Below are positions 21,700-32,645 of a DNA stretch of 64,000 bases, in pieces (positions within the stretch are counted from its first letter, which is position 1; the number at the start of each line of letters is the position of its first letter). The DNA lies in the NCBI GenBank assembly GCA_051453625.1, contig JBOZIK010000001.1, forward strand, positions 58,568,753-58,632,752, in the 5' to 3' direction. The stretch comes from Welwitschia mirabilis (lineage: Eukaryota; Gnetophyta; Gnetopsida; Welwitschiales). A program made the translations under genes and the position numbers. The notes beneath the pieces were generated by a model. The model ran no database searches. It was not told where the DNA came from and saw nothing but the letters and a program-made list of their open reading frames with translations.

Positions 21700-23960
21700 A
21701 CCCGTTAGCTAGACTTTTATTAGATCCTTAGCAAAACATATGATAAAAGATGATTAACATGGAAAAATTTTAAGGAAATCATTCAAGTACTTTGAAAAAT
21801 GTTTTGGCTAATTTTTCAAAAAAAGGTACCAAAATTATGAATTTTTTCAACAATGTAGATTCCATGTGGCATAATAGCTTTAAATTAGGCATCCACATTT
21901 TTTATTTTTCTTTTCTTACATTTTAGTTTTTAGTTTTTTTTCTTTTTTTTAAGTGGTTGATACTGGTCTATTCTATTGTTATCCAAACTAGTTTATTTTT
22001 CTTTTCTTTTAAATCTTTACATTTATTTATCTTTTTGTACTTTTTAATAATGGGTACTTATCCTTTTCAAGTCAAACTCGAACTAGTCTAGTTCTTTTCT
22101 AGTTTTCATTAAACTTTATAACCCTAGCCAAAACATTTTTAGTATACCAAATTTTTTGATTGTATGGCTAACAAAATTTTTGTAAGTTTATTACTTGGTT
22201 TCTCTTTGTTAAGATGTAATAAAATACATACAAACCAAGATGACAAGAATGGGAAAAGATCTTTTATTTCCTCTCTTTTTTTTCCTTTTTCTACAAATCT
22301 TATGTTTCTATAAATTCTGTCTTTTAGTATGAGTATTTGGATTTAAGTTTTTCTTTTTTTTTTTTTTTTGAATTCCTAGATTTTTAAGTTTTCATTTTCA
22401 TAAGGTTTTCGTAAGTGTTTTTTCTCTACTATTTTAGTTTCTGTGATTTATTTACTATCACTTGTAACCTAAAACATTTTGCATACCTTGTTCTTATTAC
22501 ATATCTTTTAGTAACTCAATCTATGAAAATTAATTTGCACTATCAGTAGATCTCACTAATGCCATTAGTTATTTTGTGAATTCTACTTTTAAACTTTGCT
22601 CAGTTACTCATCTCATCCCTCTAAAACTTTTCTACTATCAGGTCTTTTCTAAGACTACACAAAAAATGGGTTAGAGACATGATCCTTTTAGGAGATTGAA
22701 TGAAACACTGCAAATGGAATCTAATGTTGGAAATACTCTTGTTTATTGGAACTATAAGAATCCCTACAGCTTTTTTAACTACGTTCAACATAAGAACAAA
22801 CTGTAGGAGAACCTAAGAAAACCTTAAGGAATTATCTTCAACATCTAAATCCTCCTTTATATATAGATTAATCTCCTTACAAAAACTTTCAAAAGCCCTA
22901 TTTTTCATATGAGGAGTTTGATCCTATGCCTTCCATCATCCCTCACAACCCACATTCTTCATCATGTAACTAAAACCCTTCATCTTTCTAGACTTAACAA
23001 CCCTCTACAAATTCCTTAAAGGATACCCTTAAAAGTTTTATGAAAGCTTAAAAACATTGTAATTAACAAACCTCTTCCCCTTTGCAAATACTTGACTAAA
23101 AGTGTCTCATAATTAAACCAAACTATTGCTCAAATTGTTAGTACATTTAAGCAACAACCAGTGGAGGAGCTTCCTACATCCCTTGAACCTAATCCTAAGA
23201 ATCTTGAAAGGAATGAGAATAGTTAAAAGATGAAACCCAAACCACACTCTATAAAAATGAGAAAGAAATTGTTTAAGACCTACAAGATAAGCAATTATTA
23301 AAGAACAAGCAATCAACTAAGAAAAGTCAACTCTGAAAGGAGAACCACACATTAGAGCATGAGTCATTAACTGATTCTTGTGAAGAAGAGAACATTAAAC
23401 TCATGCTTGATCCATCCTACTAGAAACCTTACCTTCTTCTTAACAAATTCATGAGCCAAATGTTTCATCTTCATTCTTATCTTTTAAGTAATACCTAAGC
23501 CTTAATGAATAAGACAAATCTTTCTTAACATTGGAACCATCTTTTATTGATTTTCTTATTAAACATTCACCTTCGCTAATGGTTTCCAATCCATCTTTGT
23601 CTTCTCACAATGATGTTTTGCAAGATTTTTTGAAAAAGCATAAACAAGATAAATGATGAACCATTTCAGACTTTGCACAAATAAATGTTACTACTTGTGT
23701 TAATATTCTTTCTAATGTTATGGACTCATGTATAAAAATTTACATGGACTCTCTTCTTAATCAGAACTTTTCATCTGTGCACCATCGTAAGGAACCCTTT
23801 AGTTCAAAAATTTTAGATTCCTTGCATAACATTAGACTAGGTTTTTGTATTAGATTAGACTTATGATGGGTAGGTTCTTGCATAAATAAACCAACATATC
23901 TTGATGGAATCTCCCTCATAAGACCACCCAAGCACTATCATTTGTATAATCATCACCTTA
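21700..23960 (+). pseudogene. Athila/Tat-like leader and gag-like core 2
   Basis: Collinear with core 1. The leader contains TTTTTGTACTTTTTAATAAT; then VYWNYKNPYSFFNY-like text near 22742 and WVGSCINKPTYLDGISLIRP near 23868-23930. Unlike cores 1 and 3 it is not followed by an inverted LTR. It runs straight into 3' element sequence at 24060, with pol missing, so it is an internal-deletion copy. Confidence 0.5.
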
Positions 23961-25100
23961 AGCCATTCCACTTAAGAAATCCAAAATTTCCACCCATTCC
24001 ATAAAATAAGCCATCATCATCTTAAGCCTTATCATCCACTCCATCGATGTTGGATTTATTTCATAAGGCTAAGTAATCATCCTCTCCTCCCCTATACTTA
24101 CGAGTTTCTCAGACTTAATGACCTAGGTTGATGGCCTTTAGCAATTAATCCAAAGTAAGTAATCTTTGTGTTATTGCAAGTTTTAGTTGAGATTAAATAC
24201 ACTTGTATTTTTCAAGAGAAAGTTATGCTTATTTTGACTTATGCTATTAAAGTTACCTTTCACTTTAAGTCTTTAGTGTTGAAAAAATAATAAGATGAAA
24301 AGGTGGAATCTCCTTTTATGTTGGATCTTTTGCTTTTAATCATTTATGGGGATAAGTTATTTCTTAATTAGGCTAATGACTCAATGACCACTCCTATGTG
24401 CGTAAAAAAATGTATATGAGAAGTAGAATCAAAAAAAAAAAAGCTCTCTTCTCCAAAAGCACATTTTTATCTTTAATCATTTTATTGGGTTTAGTTAATT
24501 ACATCGGGGCTATGGATGCTCACAAGCAATGAAGCTCTAACGATTTATTTTAAGGCCACTAGCAATGCAACACTGAATTCTTTAAAAACAGTATGCTTAA
24601 CTCTATTGGAAGAACTGTCTTTAACACTAGATGTGTAAAAAATCAAAATGATTGAAACAAAGGTATACATGACTATGGAAAGGTAAAAATTGGAAAGAAG
24701 GTGGTGGGAATTATAGGTTTTATGCTTTTTTTAACAAGTGTTCTTGAGATTTTGCTATTAATTCTTGGATTTTCAGGTGTTTACTTAATTGATAGTTTCC
24801 CTAGATGGCATTTTGATCCATAAAATAAAGTTAAAAATTACAAAAATATTTCGATAAATAGGTTGTTTGGTTGAGCTTTTGATTTTCACTATCATGCATT
24901 ATGCCTAGTTTGTATTTCTTTACACTTCTCCTTTTTCTAGTTTTAATAACATGACATGTATAAAACTTCTTTTCTCCAAAGATGTATTATCTTGTTCTCA
25001 AACTTTGCTTTAATTTTTTTGTATCATTCCAAACTTTGAGGACAAAGTTTAATTTTGGTTAAGAGCATGGCATTCACATTTTTCAAGAAATATTTTTAAT
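23961..25100 (+). other. 3' internal region of an Athila/Tat-like element
   Basis: The part 24117-24410 is collinear with 31150-31450, which follows the integrase relic, and so belongs downstream of pol. Near 25030 it reads CCAAACTTTGAGGACAAAGT, the phrase that commonly follows pol in plant gypsy elements. An A-run lies near 24430. No open frame is supported. Confidence 0.6.
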
Positions 25101-26355
25101 GTCAATTCCTTATTTTCCAAAAATGTGGCCAAAAGTTTTCAAAGATTTTCATCATCCTTACATACCTGAATGTTTTTCATACTACTTATAGACACAAATC
25201 CTCATACTTATATGAATTAACTCAGAACTAATAGACTGGTACACTTGAGATCTGTAGCCACATTTTGGAACATATGGTGGAATGTGGACACAAATCCGCA
25301 TAAAACAACAATGGCAATGGAGACATGGGGCTGTGATATGTGGTAATGGTATTGGAAAACCTGTGGTAGTAGCATGTGGAGGTGGCACTAGAAACATCCG
25401 GCGATAGAAACAGTTGGTGGAGGAATCTAGCTCCAAAGGCCACATGTGGCACTTATCATGACACACTATAAGATGGAAGATCCAACCACCCCACCCAACG
25501 CTATAAGATAAAGATTTCATCTAATGCTATAAGACGAAATATCATTTATCCTACCTAATGGTTTGAGATAAATAATTATAATCATTCACCTACCACTACA
25601 AGCCAAAGGATCCCAACCATCTCAATCCTATCCTTACCTATAAAAAGGGTCAAGCACTTCTGATTGTAAGATGCTATCTTCTTGGCAAAAACTTTGGAGC
25701 AGAGCACTCTTCAGTATGTCATTTTAAGCTTCCCACTTGGGAGCAGGCTAGCCTCAAGGTGAGCTTAATGTTTCTTTTTAAGCATTAGATTTTTTTCATT
25801 AATGTATTGCATTTCCTCTTTAGATAATAAAAGTTAGTAGCTTTTAATTTCTTGCTTATTGGTTCTGAGTTAATTCATACTACTAATACTTGATTCAAAG
25901 CTCCATATTTAGGCCAAGTTATACTTCGAAGTAAGTCTCTTTTTGTTTATATTTGGGTTTCATAACTTGTAAGTATTTAACGGTTCTTGGGAATCATATC
26001 CTACTTATCATACTTATAAGCGGGTTATGAAAGATCAAAGTGACAAAGAGATTTCACCAACACTCATGTGGTGAATGAGATTATGTTATCATGGTTTGAG
26101 CCACAACACACTTCGCATGTTTAAGATTTAACTAGGAATTTGCATTATATTTTTTAATAGAGATCTTTGTTGGTTGAAATATTCAAGTCGTACTTCAAGC
26201 ATTAGTCTGCTTTTGCACTTTCACCACTTGAAGTTTTCGATCTTGTCATTCTCTTATTTTACAATTTTATTTAAATTTGTTTGTTATATTGGTTGTGTGT
26301 TTAACTATTTGTGCTATTTTAATATCCCTGTGGAAGAATGATACTGGGTCCTTAC
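25101..26355 (+). repeat. Athila/Tat-like 3' LTR, sense, with TATA box
   Basis: Sense copy of the LTR family. It holds a TATA box (CTATAAAAAGG near 25637-25648), a presumed transcribed part, and the conserved 3' end ATATCCCTGTGGAAGAATGA. The end has the form usual in Athila/Tat LTRs. The exact 5' start was not fixed. This is the only copy that shows which strand is the sense strand. Confidence 0.65.
25638..25646 (+). promoter_or_regulatory. TATA box of the Athila/Tat-like LTR
   Basis: TATAAAAAG preceded by CTTAC and followed about 30 bases later by TGATTGTAAGATGC, the expected start region. It defines the reading strand of this LTR family. Confidence 0.5.
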
Positions 26356-27074
26356 CTCGATTTATTGAAGTTGGATTGCCCTACTAACACCAATTCAACA
26401 AGAAATCCAATCCAACCAAGCATGAGTAACAATGAGATGTACTTTCTTTTTATAAGGCTAAAAAATGAGGCACCAAGTTACTCCATGTACAAGGTAAATG
26501 GGCAACTTGTTCACACATAGGAAAGAGAGAAAAGATGTAATAGCCAGAATAGTGTAACGTCCATGCAAGGTACAGTGATTTGTAGATCTAGTGCAAAAGA
26601 TAAATTCCCAAAGTAGATTACTTGAACTATTACAGTATGCTAATTAACACCTCTGTTTTTAGCTTATGGAGTATGTAGAATAGTTGCTTTTCCAAAGTGA
26701 CTAGTTTGATGTTATGAGGCAAGGTGATTTTAAGGTTGGTAAGAATGGTTTCAAAATGGGTAACATAAAAAAGTGATGAGAATCAAATAAGCCATTCATT
26801 TTGGTAGAATAAGAAAGGCATGGATACTATGTTAAAGACATGTCTAATTTTGATTGGGCCATAGTAGTGTAAGGACAACCAAAACATGTATGTAATGGGG
26901 ATGAAGATGAAATGGATGACATACTTGGCTTAACATCTTTTTCTATTAACAAAAACAAGAAGGGGTTCATCTTCTATATTTACTCCTATTGATGGTGACT
27001 TGCCCAATGAGCATTTATAGACATGTACTAATGTTCATGGCATAACAGTGGATAAGCCAACAAACTAGAAAACC
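26356..27074. other. Unassigned, not repeat-like within the window
   Basis: No copy elsewhere in the window and no recognised domain. Short open stretches such as 26338-26520 are not supported as genes. Confidence 0.4.
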
Positions 27075-27640
27075 TAATGAGAAAAATGCGAGTCATAGTT
27101 GCATTACTTATAGCTTTTTTCTTCGTGAATCTCTGGATTCCGGTTACCCCACCCAGCAGCGGGAAACGACTAAGTACGCTCATGAAACTAAGAATCGGAT
27201 GTGCAGGTAGGGGCGCGGAATTACTTAATTTATTAACCGGATACACTAACGTCAATATATAAATATTGCTAAAAGAGCTTAGGGATCGACGGGCCACAAA
27301 AGCTTCCTTTTTTTTTTTGTGTGTGTGTATCCACAAAAACTTTTTTTAAACTTAGACCTTCGTGGGTGGTAGTCGTGCTACGAAAAACCAGCACATGGAG
27401 AATGCATCTTAAGTGATACCGTGGTGGTGTAGGTGAAGAGGGTTGCAAATCAATGCAGTTTCCAGGGTTCGCTTAGTTTCCCACATACGGGGTCGGGGTA
27501 TACGCGAGCACACGTATCGGGGGTTCGTGATATCATCATTTGCTCAACCCACCCCAGGCTGCTGCGGTGCCCGATGTATGTGTGTGTGATACCGTTTACC
27601 CGATCGAATCGGCCTTATCATATGACGCAGTCTGATGACA
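27075..27640. other. CpG-rich island of unknown origin
   Basis: By eye about 30 or more CpG dinucleotides in roughly 560 bases, in a window that otherwise has very few. It contains GGGGCGCGG, GGGGTCGGGG and CGATCGAATCGG. ORFs of 60-100 codons occur on both strands (27077-27262 plus, with a hydrophobic MRVIVALLIAFFFVNLW start; 27028-27336 minus; 27433-27684 plus, ending in an acidic tail), but none is recognised. High CpG suggests recent arrival or lack of methylation. Organelle, viral, bacterial or host-gene origin cannot be distinguished from the sequence alone. Confidence 0.6.
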
Positions 27641-27940
27641 AGGAAAATGAACAAGAATATGAAGATACAAAGAGTGATGAATAAATCACTCCAATAAATC
27701 AAAAGGTCATCACACTAGATTCAATGTTTATTTCACATTTTTTTAGCCTCTCCTTTTATTATCACTATTGTATCATTATAATCAATTTTCTTGAATCATA
27801 TCTTGAGTCTACACTAGATTGTATCCTTCTGTACAGTGTTAGTTTTTGTATATAAAAATTGATCTTCTTTTTTTTTTTTAATTTAAAAAAAGCACCTTTT
27901 ACAGTATATCCAAGACACCCACTGTGAAAACAACAAAAAA
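27641..27940. other. Unassigned AT-rich DNA with T- and A-runs
   Basis: Returns to background composition. A T-run occurs near 27866-27880 and an A-run near 27883. No feature supported. Confidence 0.4.
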
Positions 27941-28628
27941 GTTCATACATCTATAATGGTTGGTAACTTAACCACTATCCAAATGATATACATAATAGCA
28001 GTTCTACGAGAACCACCAGAGTCTTCAATGGACAGCTCCTTCCATAATACGATGGTTCTCTTAGAACCACTGTACGGCTAACATCAGGTAATTTCCATGT
28101 CCTATTATAGCGTTTATATGGAACCATCGTATTATGAAAAGACCTATGTTGTGCAACCCACTAAATACTATGGTGATTTTAGAAAACTGCTGGAGTATTC
28201 AAGGACTAGGACATACCCACCATTAAAGTTTCAGGTGCATTAGGTTCCTAGAGACAGAGGCAGACTATTAGGACTGCCATCTATTGACACGTAAGCTCCC
28301 ATGTCCCTTACCCTTAATGTAGTGACCGTTTTCTATTATTAAGGTAGTTTTTAATTGTCATTGACTCTCCGTGAGAAATAGTAGTGACTAGATCGACTGT
28401 TTATTTGTCTAAATTGCTGTAGATGGATTACACAATGATTTTATTGCCTTTAACAGTGATTATTTAACCACCGTGGTTTCATTATCTTCTTGCGGTGGCC
28501 TTAGTGAACAGCTCACATGAACGTTTATGCTACTCTACTCCCGAGCACTATATAACAAGACAAGTGTATTAGTAACTTTTACGTATGATAAAAATATCGG
28601 TTATTCATTAAAAGGGTGCAATATGAAT
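27941..28628. repeat. Stem-loop cluster, possible DNA-transposon subterminal region
   Basis: CATAATACGATGGTTC (28043-28058) is perfectly repeated inverted as GAACCATCGTATTATG (28121-28136). Within and before it are GTTCT-ACG-AGAAC (28001-28013) and GGTTCT-CTT-AGAACC (28054-28068); AACCA-CCG-TGGTT occurs near 28467. Dense short inverted repeats of this kind are typical of CACTA subterminal regions, but no CACTA end was found here, so the class is open. Confidence 0.45.
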
Positions 28629-28728
28629 NNNNNNNNNNNNNNNNNNNNNNNNNNNNNNNNNNNNNNNNNNNNNNNNNNNNNNNNNNNNNNNNNNNNNNNN
28701 NNNNNNNNNNNNNNNNNNNNNNNNNNNN
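28629..28728. other. Assembly gap (100 N)
   Basis: Separates the stem-loop region from gag-like core 3; the two sides may be unlinked. Confidence 0.99.
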
Positions 28729-29460
28729 ATAATCTTAAAATGGGTGAGGATAATTAAATTGATAAAATATAAATCACACTCTTTAGAAATAAGAAAGAAA
28801 CTATTGAAGATGAGAAATTATTAGATGATAAGCAATCAATCAAAAAAAATCAACTCTTTAAGGAGAGCTATACATTAGAGCATGAATTATTAAGTAACTC
28901 TTATGAAGAAGAGAACATTAAACCTATGCTTAATCCCTTCTATACAGAAATCTTATGTTCTTCTCAACAACTTCATGAGCCAAATGTTTCATCTTCATCC
29001 CTATCTTTTAAGTAAGACCTAAGCCTCAATGAAGAAGATAAATCTTCTTTAAGATTAAAACCATCTTTTAATGACTTTTTAATGAACATTCAGCTCTGTC
29101 AATGGTTTTCAATTCATCTTTATCTTCCTAAAATGATGTCTTATGATAGTTTTTGAAGAAGTCAAAAAAGCTAAAGAATGAACCATTTTAGACTTTAGAC
29201 ACATAAAATTTACTATTTATATTAATGATTTTTCTGATTTTATAGAATCATATGTAAAAATTTCCATGGACTACTTCCTGTTTAGAACTTTTCATCCATG
29301 CAACACTTTAGAAAACACTTTACTTCAAAAATTTTAGATTCTTGCATAACTTTAAACTAGATTTTTCTTTCAGATTAGATTTAGGATCAGTAGGTCCTTA
29401 CATAATAAAACCAATGTCTCCTAAGGAGATCTTTCTCATGAGACTGCCTATGTACTACCA
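28729..29460 (+). pseudogene. Athila/Tat-like gag-like core 3 (3' part)
   Basis: Collinear with 19430-20160 and 23200-23940: an acidic segment, GAAGAAGAGAACATTAAACC, GAGCCAAATGTTTCATCTTC and the closing ACTACCATTTGTATAATC. The 5' part is lost in the gap. It leads into an inverted LTR at the same point as core 1. Confidence 0.55.
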
Positions 29461-30090
29461 TTTGTATAATCTAAAAATTTGTTTATAGTATAATCAAACT
29501 TCAATAAAAGTAGATAAGGATCTAGTATTATTCTTCCATAGGGATGTTGAATAGCATAAATATTAAACACATAAATAGTATAACAAATATATTTAAATAA
29601 AACTATAAAATGAGAGAATGAGAAAAAATAAAACTTAAAGTGAAATAATTATGCAATCAGACTAATGCATAAGGAACTAACTCAAATATTTCAACAAATA
29701 AAGATATCCATTCAAAAATATAATTTAAATTCTTAGTTAAATGTTGAACATGCCAAGTGTGTTATGGCTCAAATTGTAATGACATAATATGATTTAACTT
29801 TCTCATAAGAATGATAAGTAAAATATGACTCCTAAAAATCATCAAATGATTACAAGTTATGATATTCAAACATAAATTAAAAAATACTTACTTAGGAATA
29901 TAAATAACTTGGTATAAATATGTAGCTTTAAATTAAGCATTACTAGTACAAATTAACTCAAAACTAATAATTAATAAATGAAAATCTACTAACTTTTATT
30001 ATTAACATACAATATGTAATATATTAATGAAAGAAATCTAATACTTAAAAAGAAATATCAAGCTAGCCTCTTAAGGGAGAAGCTTAGAAT
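29461..30090 (-). repeat. Inverted Athila/Tat-like LTR, copy 2 (truncated)
   Basis: AGGATCTAGTATTATTCTTC at 29519 and following text match 20223 onward, up to AAGAAATCTAATACTTAAAA near 30045. Homology stops about 30090, where integrase-region sequence starts, so only the first ~600 bases remain. Confidence 0.65.
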
Positions 30091-30114
30091 GTGAAAATTA
30101 TTTAAAAAACTACA

Positions 30115-31160
30115 TTTCTTTTATTGGTCACTAAAATTCTTCAATCTGGGTTTTATTGACCATTGATTTTTAAGAATGCATATATTTATTACAAAGACAT
30201 GCAAAATTTATCAAAAACTAGATAGCCTCATAAGAAGATGTCTAATTCCTTTGAATCCTATCCTTCTAATTGAACCTTTTGATGTATGGGATATTGATTT
30301 TCAAGGTTCTTGTCCTTATTCAAATGGATACTAGTACGTCCTTATTTGTGTCAACTACATAATAAAGTAAGTAAAAGCCTATACTTGCAAAAAGAATGAT
30401 GTCTAAACTACAGTAAAGTTCTTTAAGAAAAATATATTAATCAGATTTAATTATCCTAAAATCTTAATTAGCAATAAAGGTACTCAATTTTTTAATATAT
30501 ATTCAATAAACTCTTAGTCAAACATGAGGTTAGTCATAAGTTTATAATACCTTATCACCCTCAGACTAGTGGACAATTTGAGGTTACTAATAGAAAAATC
30601 AAAAATATATTGCAAAAGTAATGAGCTCAACTAGAAAAAACTAGTCTTATAAGTTAAATGACATTTTGTAGTCCTAATACAACTTATAAGACACCCTTAA
30701 GAATGTTTCCCTTTAGGTTAGTCTATGACAAATCCTATCATCTCCCTATGGAACTAGAATAGAATGCTTATTGACAATTAAAAACATGAATTTGGACCTT
30801 GAAATAGTAGGAAAATAGCAATATATCTAGCTTAATTAGTTATATGAAGTTATAAATAATACATATGAGGATTAAAAAATTAATGAAGAAAGGATAAAGA
30901 AATTGCAAGATCAAAACATCCTTAGGAAAACATTTAAGAAGGAATAATTAGTTTTACTCCATGATTCAAGGTTGCATTTATTCTTTGAAAAACTAGTTTC
31001 TAAGTAAATACATCCTTATGTAATAAAATAGGTGGTGTTAAATGGTGTATTTTTTATTAAAAAGCCCAAAAGTCATCAAGTGTTCAAAGCTAATGACCAT
31101 TGCCTTAAGCATTTTCATCCACCCCTCTTAGCCACCTATGAGCTCATAAGACTTACCAAC
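30115..31160 (+). pseudogene. Ty3/gypsy integrase remnant (Athila/Tat-like)
   Basis: The integrase inserts element cDNA into the genome. In plus frames one reads LGFY*PLIFKNAYIYYKDMQ near 30140-30210 (zinc-binding region), EPFDVWDIDFQG near 30262 with the first catalytic Asp (D in WDIDF), VKAYTCKKNDV, LISNKGTQFFN near 30465 (second Asp replaced by Asn, normally SDEGTHF), then IPYHPQTSGQFEVTNRKIKN near 30540-30600 with the catalytic Glu region changed (QAE to QFE). FRLVYDKSYHLPMELE near 30712 and LLHDSRLHLFFEKL near 30955 follow. Stops and frame changes are frequent. Reverse transcriptase is not visible upstream; an inverted LTR takes its place. Confidence 0.85.
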
Positions 31161-31454
31161 CTTACTTAATGGGCTTTAATATTTAACTTACTAAAAGTGA
31201 TCTTTTTGTCATCTTAAGTATTAGTTGAAATTAAGTATACGTATGATCTTTAAGAGTAAGTAACACTTATTTTAAATTATATGGTTAAGGTTGCACTCAC
31301 TTGAGGTTTTTAATTTAGGAAAAGGTAAAAATAAAAAGGATGAAAACATGAAATTTACCTTTAAGATGTACTCTTTATTTTTAAGTATTCATGGGGATAA
31401 GATTATTTTTTAACTAGGATAATGAGCTAATGATCCCCTATGTGCATATAAATT
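31161..31454 (+). other. 3' internal region after integrase
   Basis: Collinear with 24117-24410 of the deletion copy (TTCATGGGGATAAG, GCTAATGA..CCCCTATGTGC). It ends where a gypsy-Y LTR begins, so the Y element truncated or inserted into this copy. Confidence 0.6.
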
Positions 31455-32645
31455 TGTTGTGGTGTGTATTTATGTAATCATTACATCCTTGGTCAAATCC
31501 TATCAATCACAAATATTTTCACAAACACACACACACACTAGTATAGATGAAATTAAACCTGAATGTCATAATCTATCAAAGGCACTAGGCTTCAAGTTAG
31601 AGAACTGATTTCAGAAAAGTAATTTTGTATATTTTTATTTAGGTGGAAATGAAAAGAACAATACAAAGTAAACACACTAATCCAATGTAAATGAAACCTA
31701 TTCTAAATGCGATATCTATCTAACTACTAAATCCTCTCGTCACAAAGATCAGCGTTGCATAATATAGATTGATCAAAGAAACTATCACTAATCCTAACCA
31801 ATCTAAGCTATCATGTATGTTGAACCGAATATAGAAAACATGCAAGTATTATTCTATGAATGTAAAATACAATACGAAACCTAAACTAATAATTTTAACC
31901 TTAACAAAGATCACCCTTAATGATCTATATCAATTATGAAGCTATCATGAAATCATAACTAGCATAAAACATAAGGGAGATGCACATGAATAAAATTAAA
32001 GAAACTTTTCATTATTTTTGAACCAACATCCTATTACAAAGCAACTACACCTCAATAAAAGAGAGACACAGTTCAACTCTAAGGAAGATTCCTCTTTGTA
32101 ACAATGGATGGATCTCCTATCCTTCTATTTCTTATGACGATATTTTTATGTGCCAAAGAAAATAAACATGAATAAAGAATAAAGAAGGTTTTTATTAATG
32201 GCATACAAGAAGTACATAACACTTTAGAGAAGTTAGCTTGATGCATTGAATAAAATTAGATTTCATCTTGACTGTTATGCAAATGATGGAGAGGATGGTA
32301 ACACGTCAAGAGAGATCCATATTTAGCTTCCATTTTTGGTTTAGTCAGCTTTCTTATTAACTTACATGTGGTGCTGTTTATACTATCATCCACATAATAA
32401 AGGAAATAATAGTCTTCTTAAGCTCCTCAATCAAGTCAATTTGGCTTTGTAAATCATTAACTCCTCCTCAAAATGTAAAGTATCAGAATTTATCTAAAAT
32501 GCTTTTAAATGTGATAGTGATAATGCATTTATGGGATTTTCTCCTTAACTCTAAATAATCATTGAAATTTACTTAAACCTATTTAAATGTCCTATAAAAC
32601 TACTCAAAATACCCCATTAAAAATATATAATTTGGCATTACAACA
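31455..32645 (-). repeat. gypsy-Y LTR (left LTR of copy Y3)
   Basis: Starts TGTTGTGGTGTG and ends GGCATTACAACA, followed by TAGCTCTTCACTTAGCC, the degenerate polypurine tract of a minus-strand element. An (AC)n run lies near 31525. It is collinear with the LTRs at 39669 and 49923 but shorter and more diverged. Confidence 0.8.

Noticed and set aside
25182-25520. 112-codon minus ORF
   Set aside because: Lies inside an LTR, antisense to its promoter, not conserved in other copies.
25587-25600. CACTACAAGCC as a possible CACTA end
   Set aside because: Inside the Athila/Tat-like LTR just before its TATA box, with no subterminal repeats.
27028-27684. Short hydrophobic and acidic ORFs as viral movement-type proteins
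   Set aside because: No motif match could be supported; only compositional oddity is reported.
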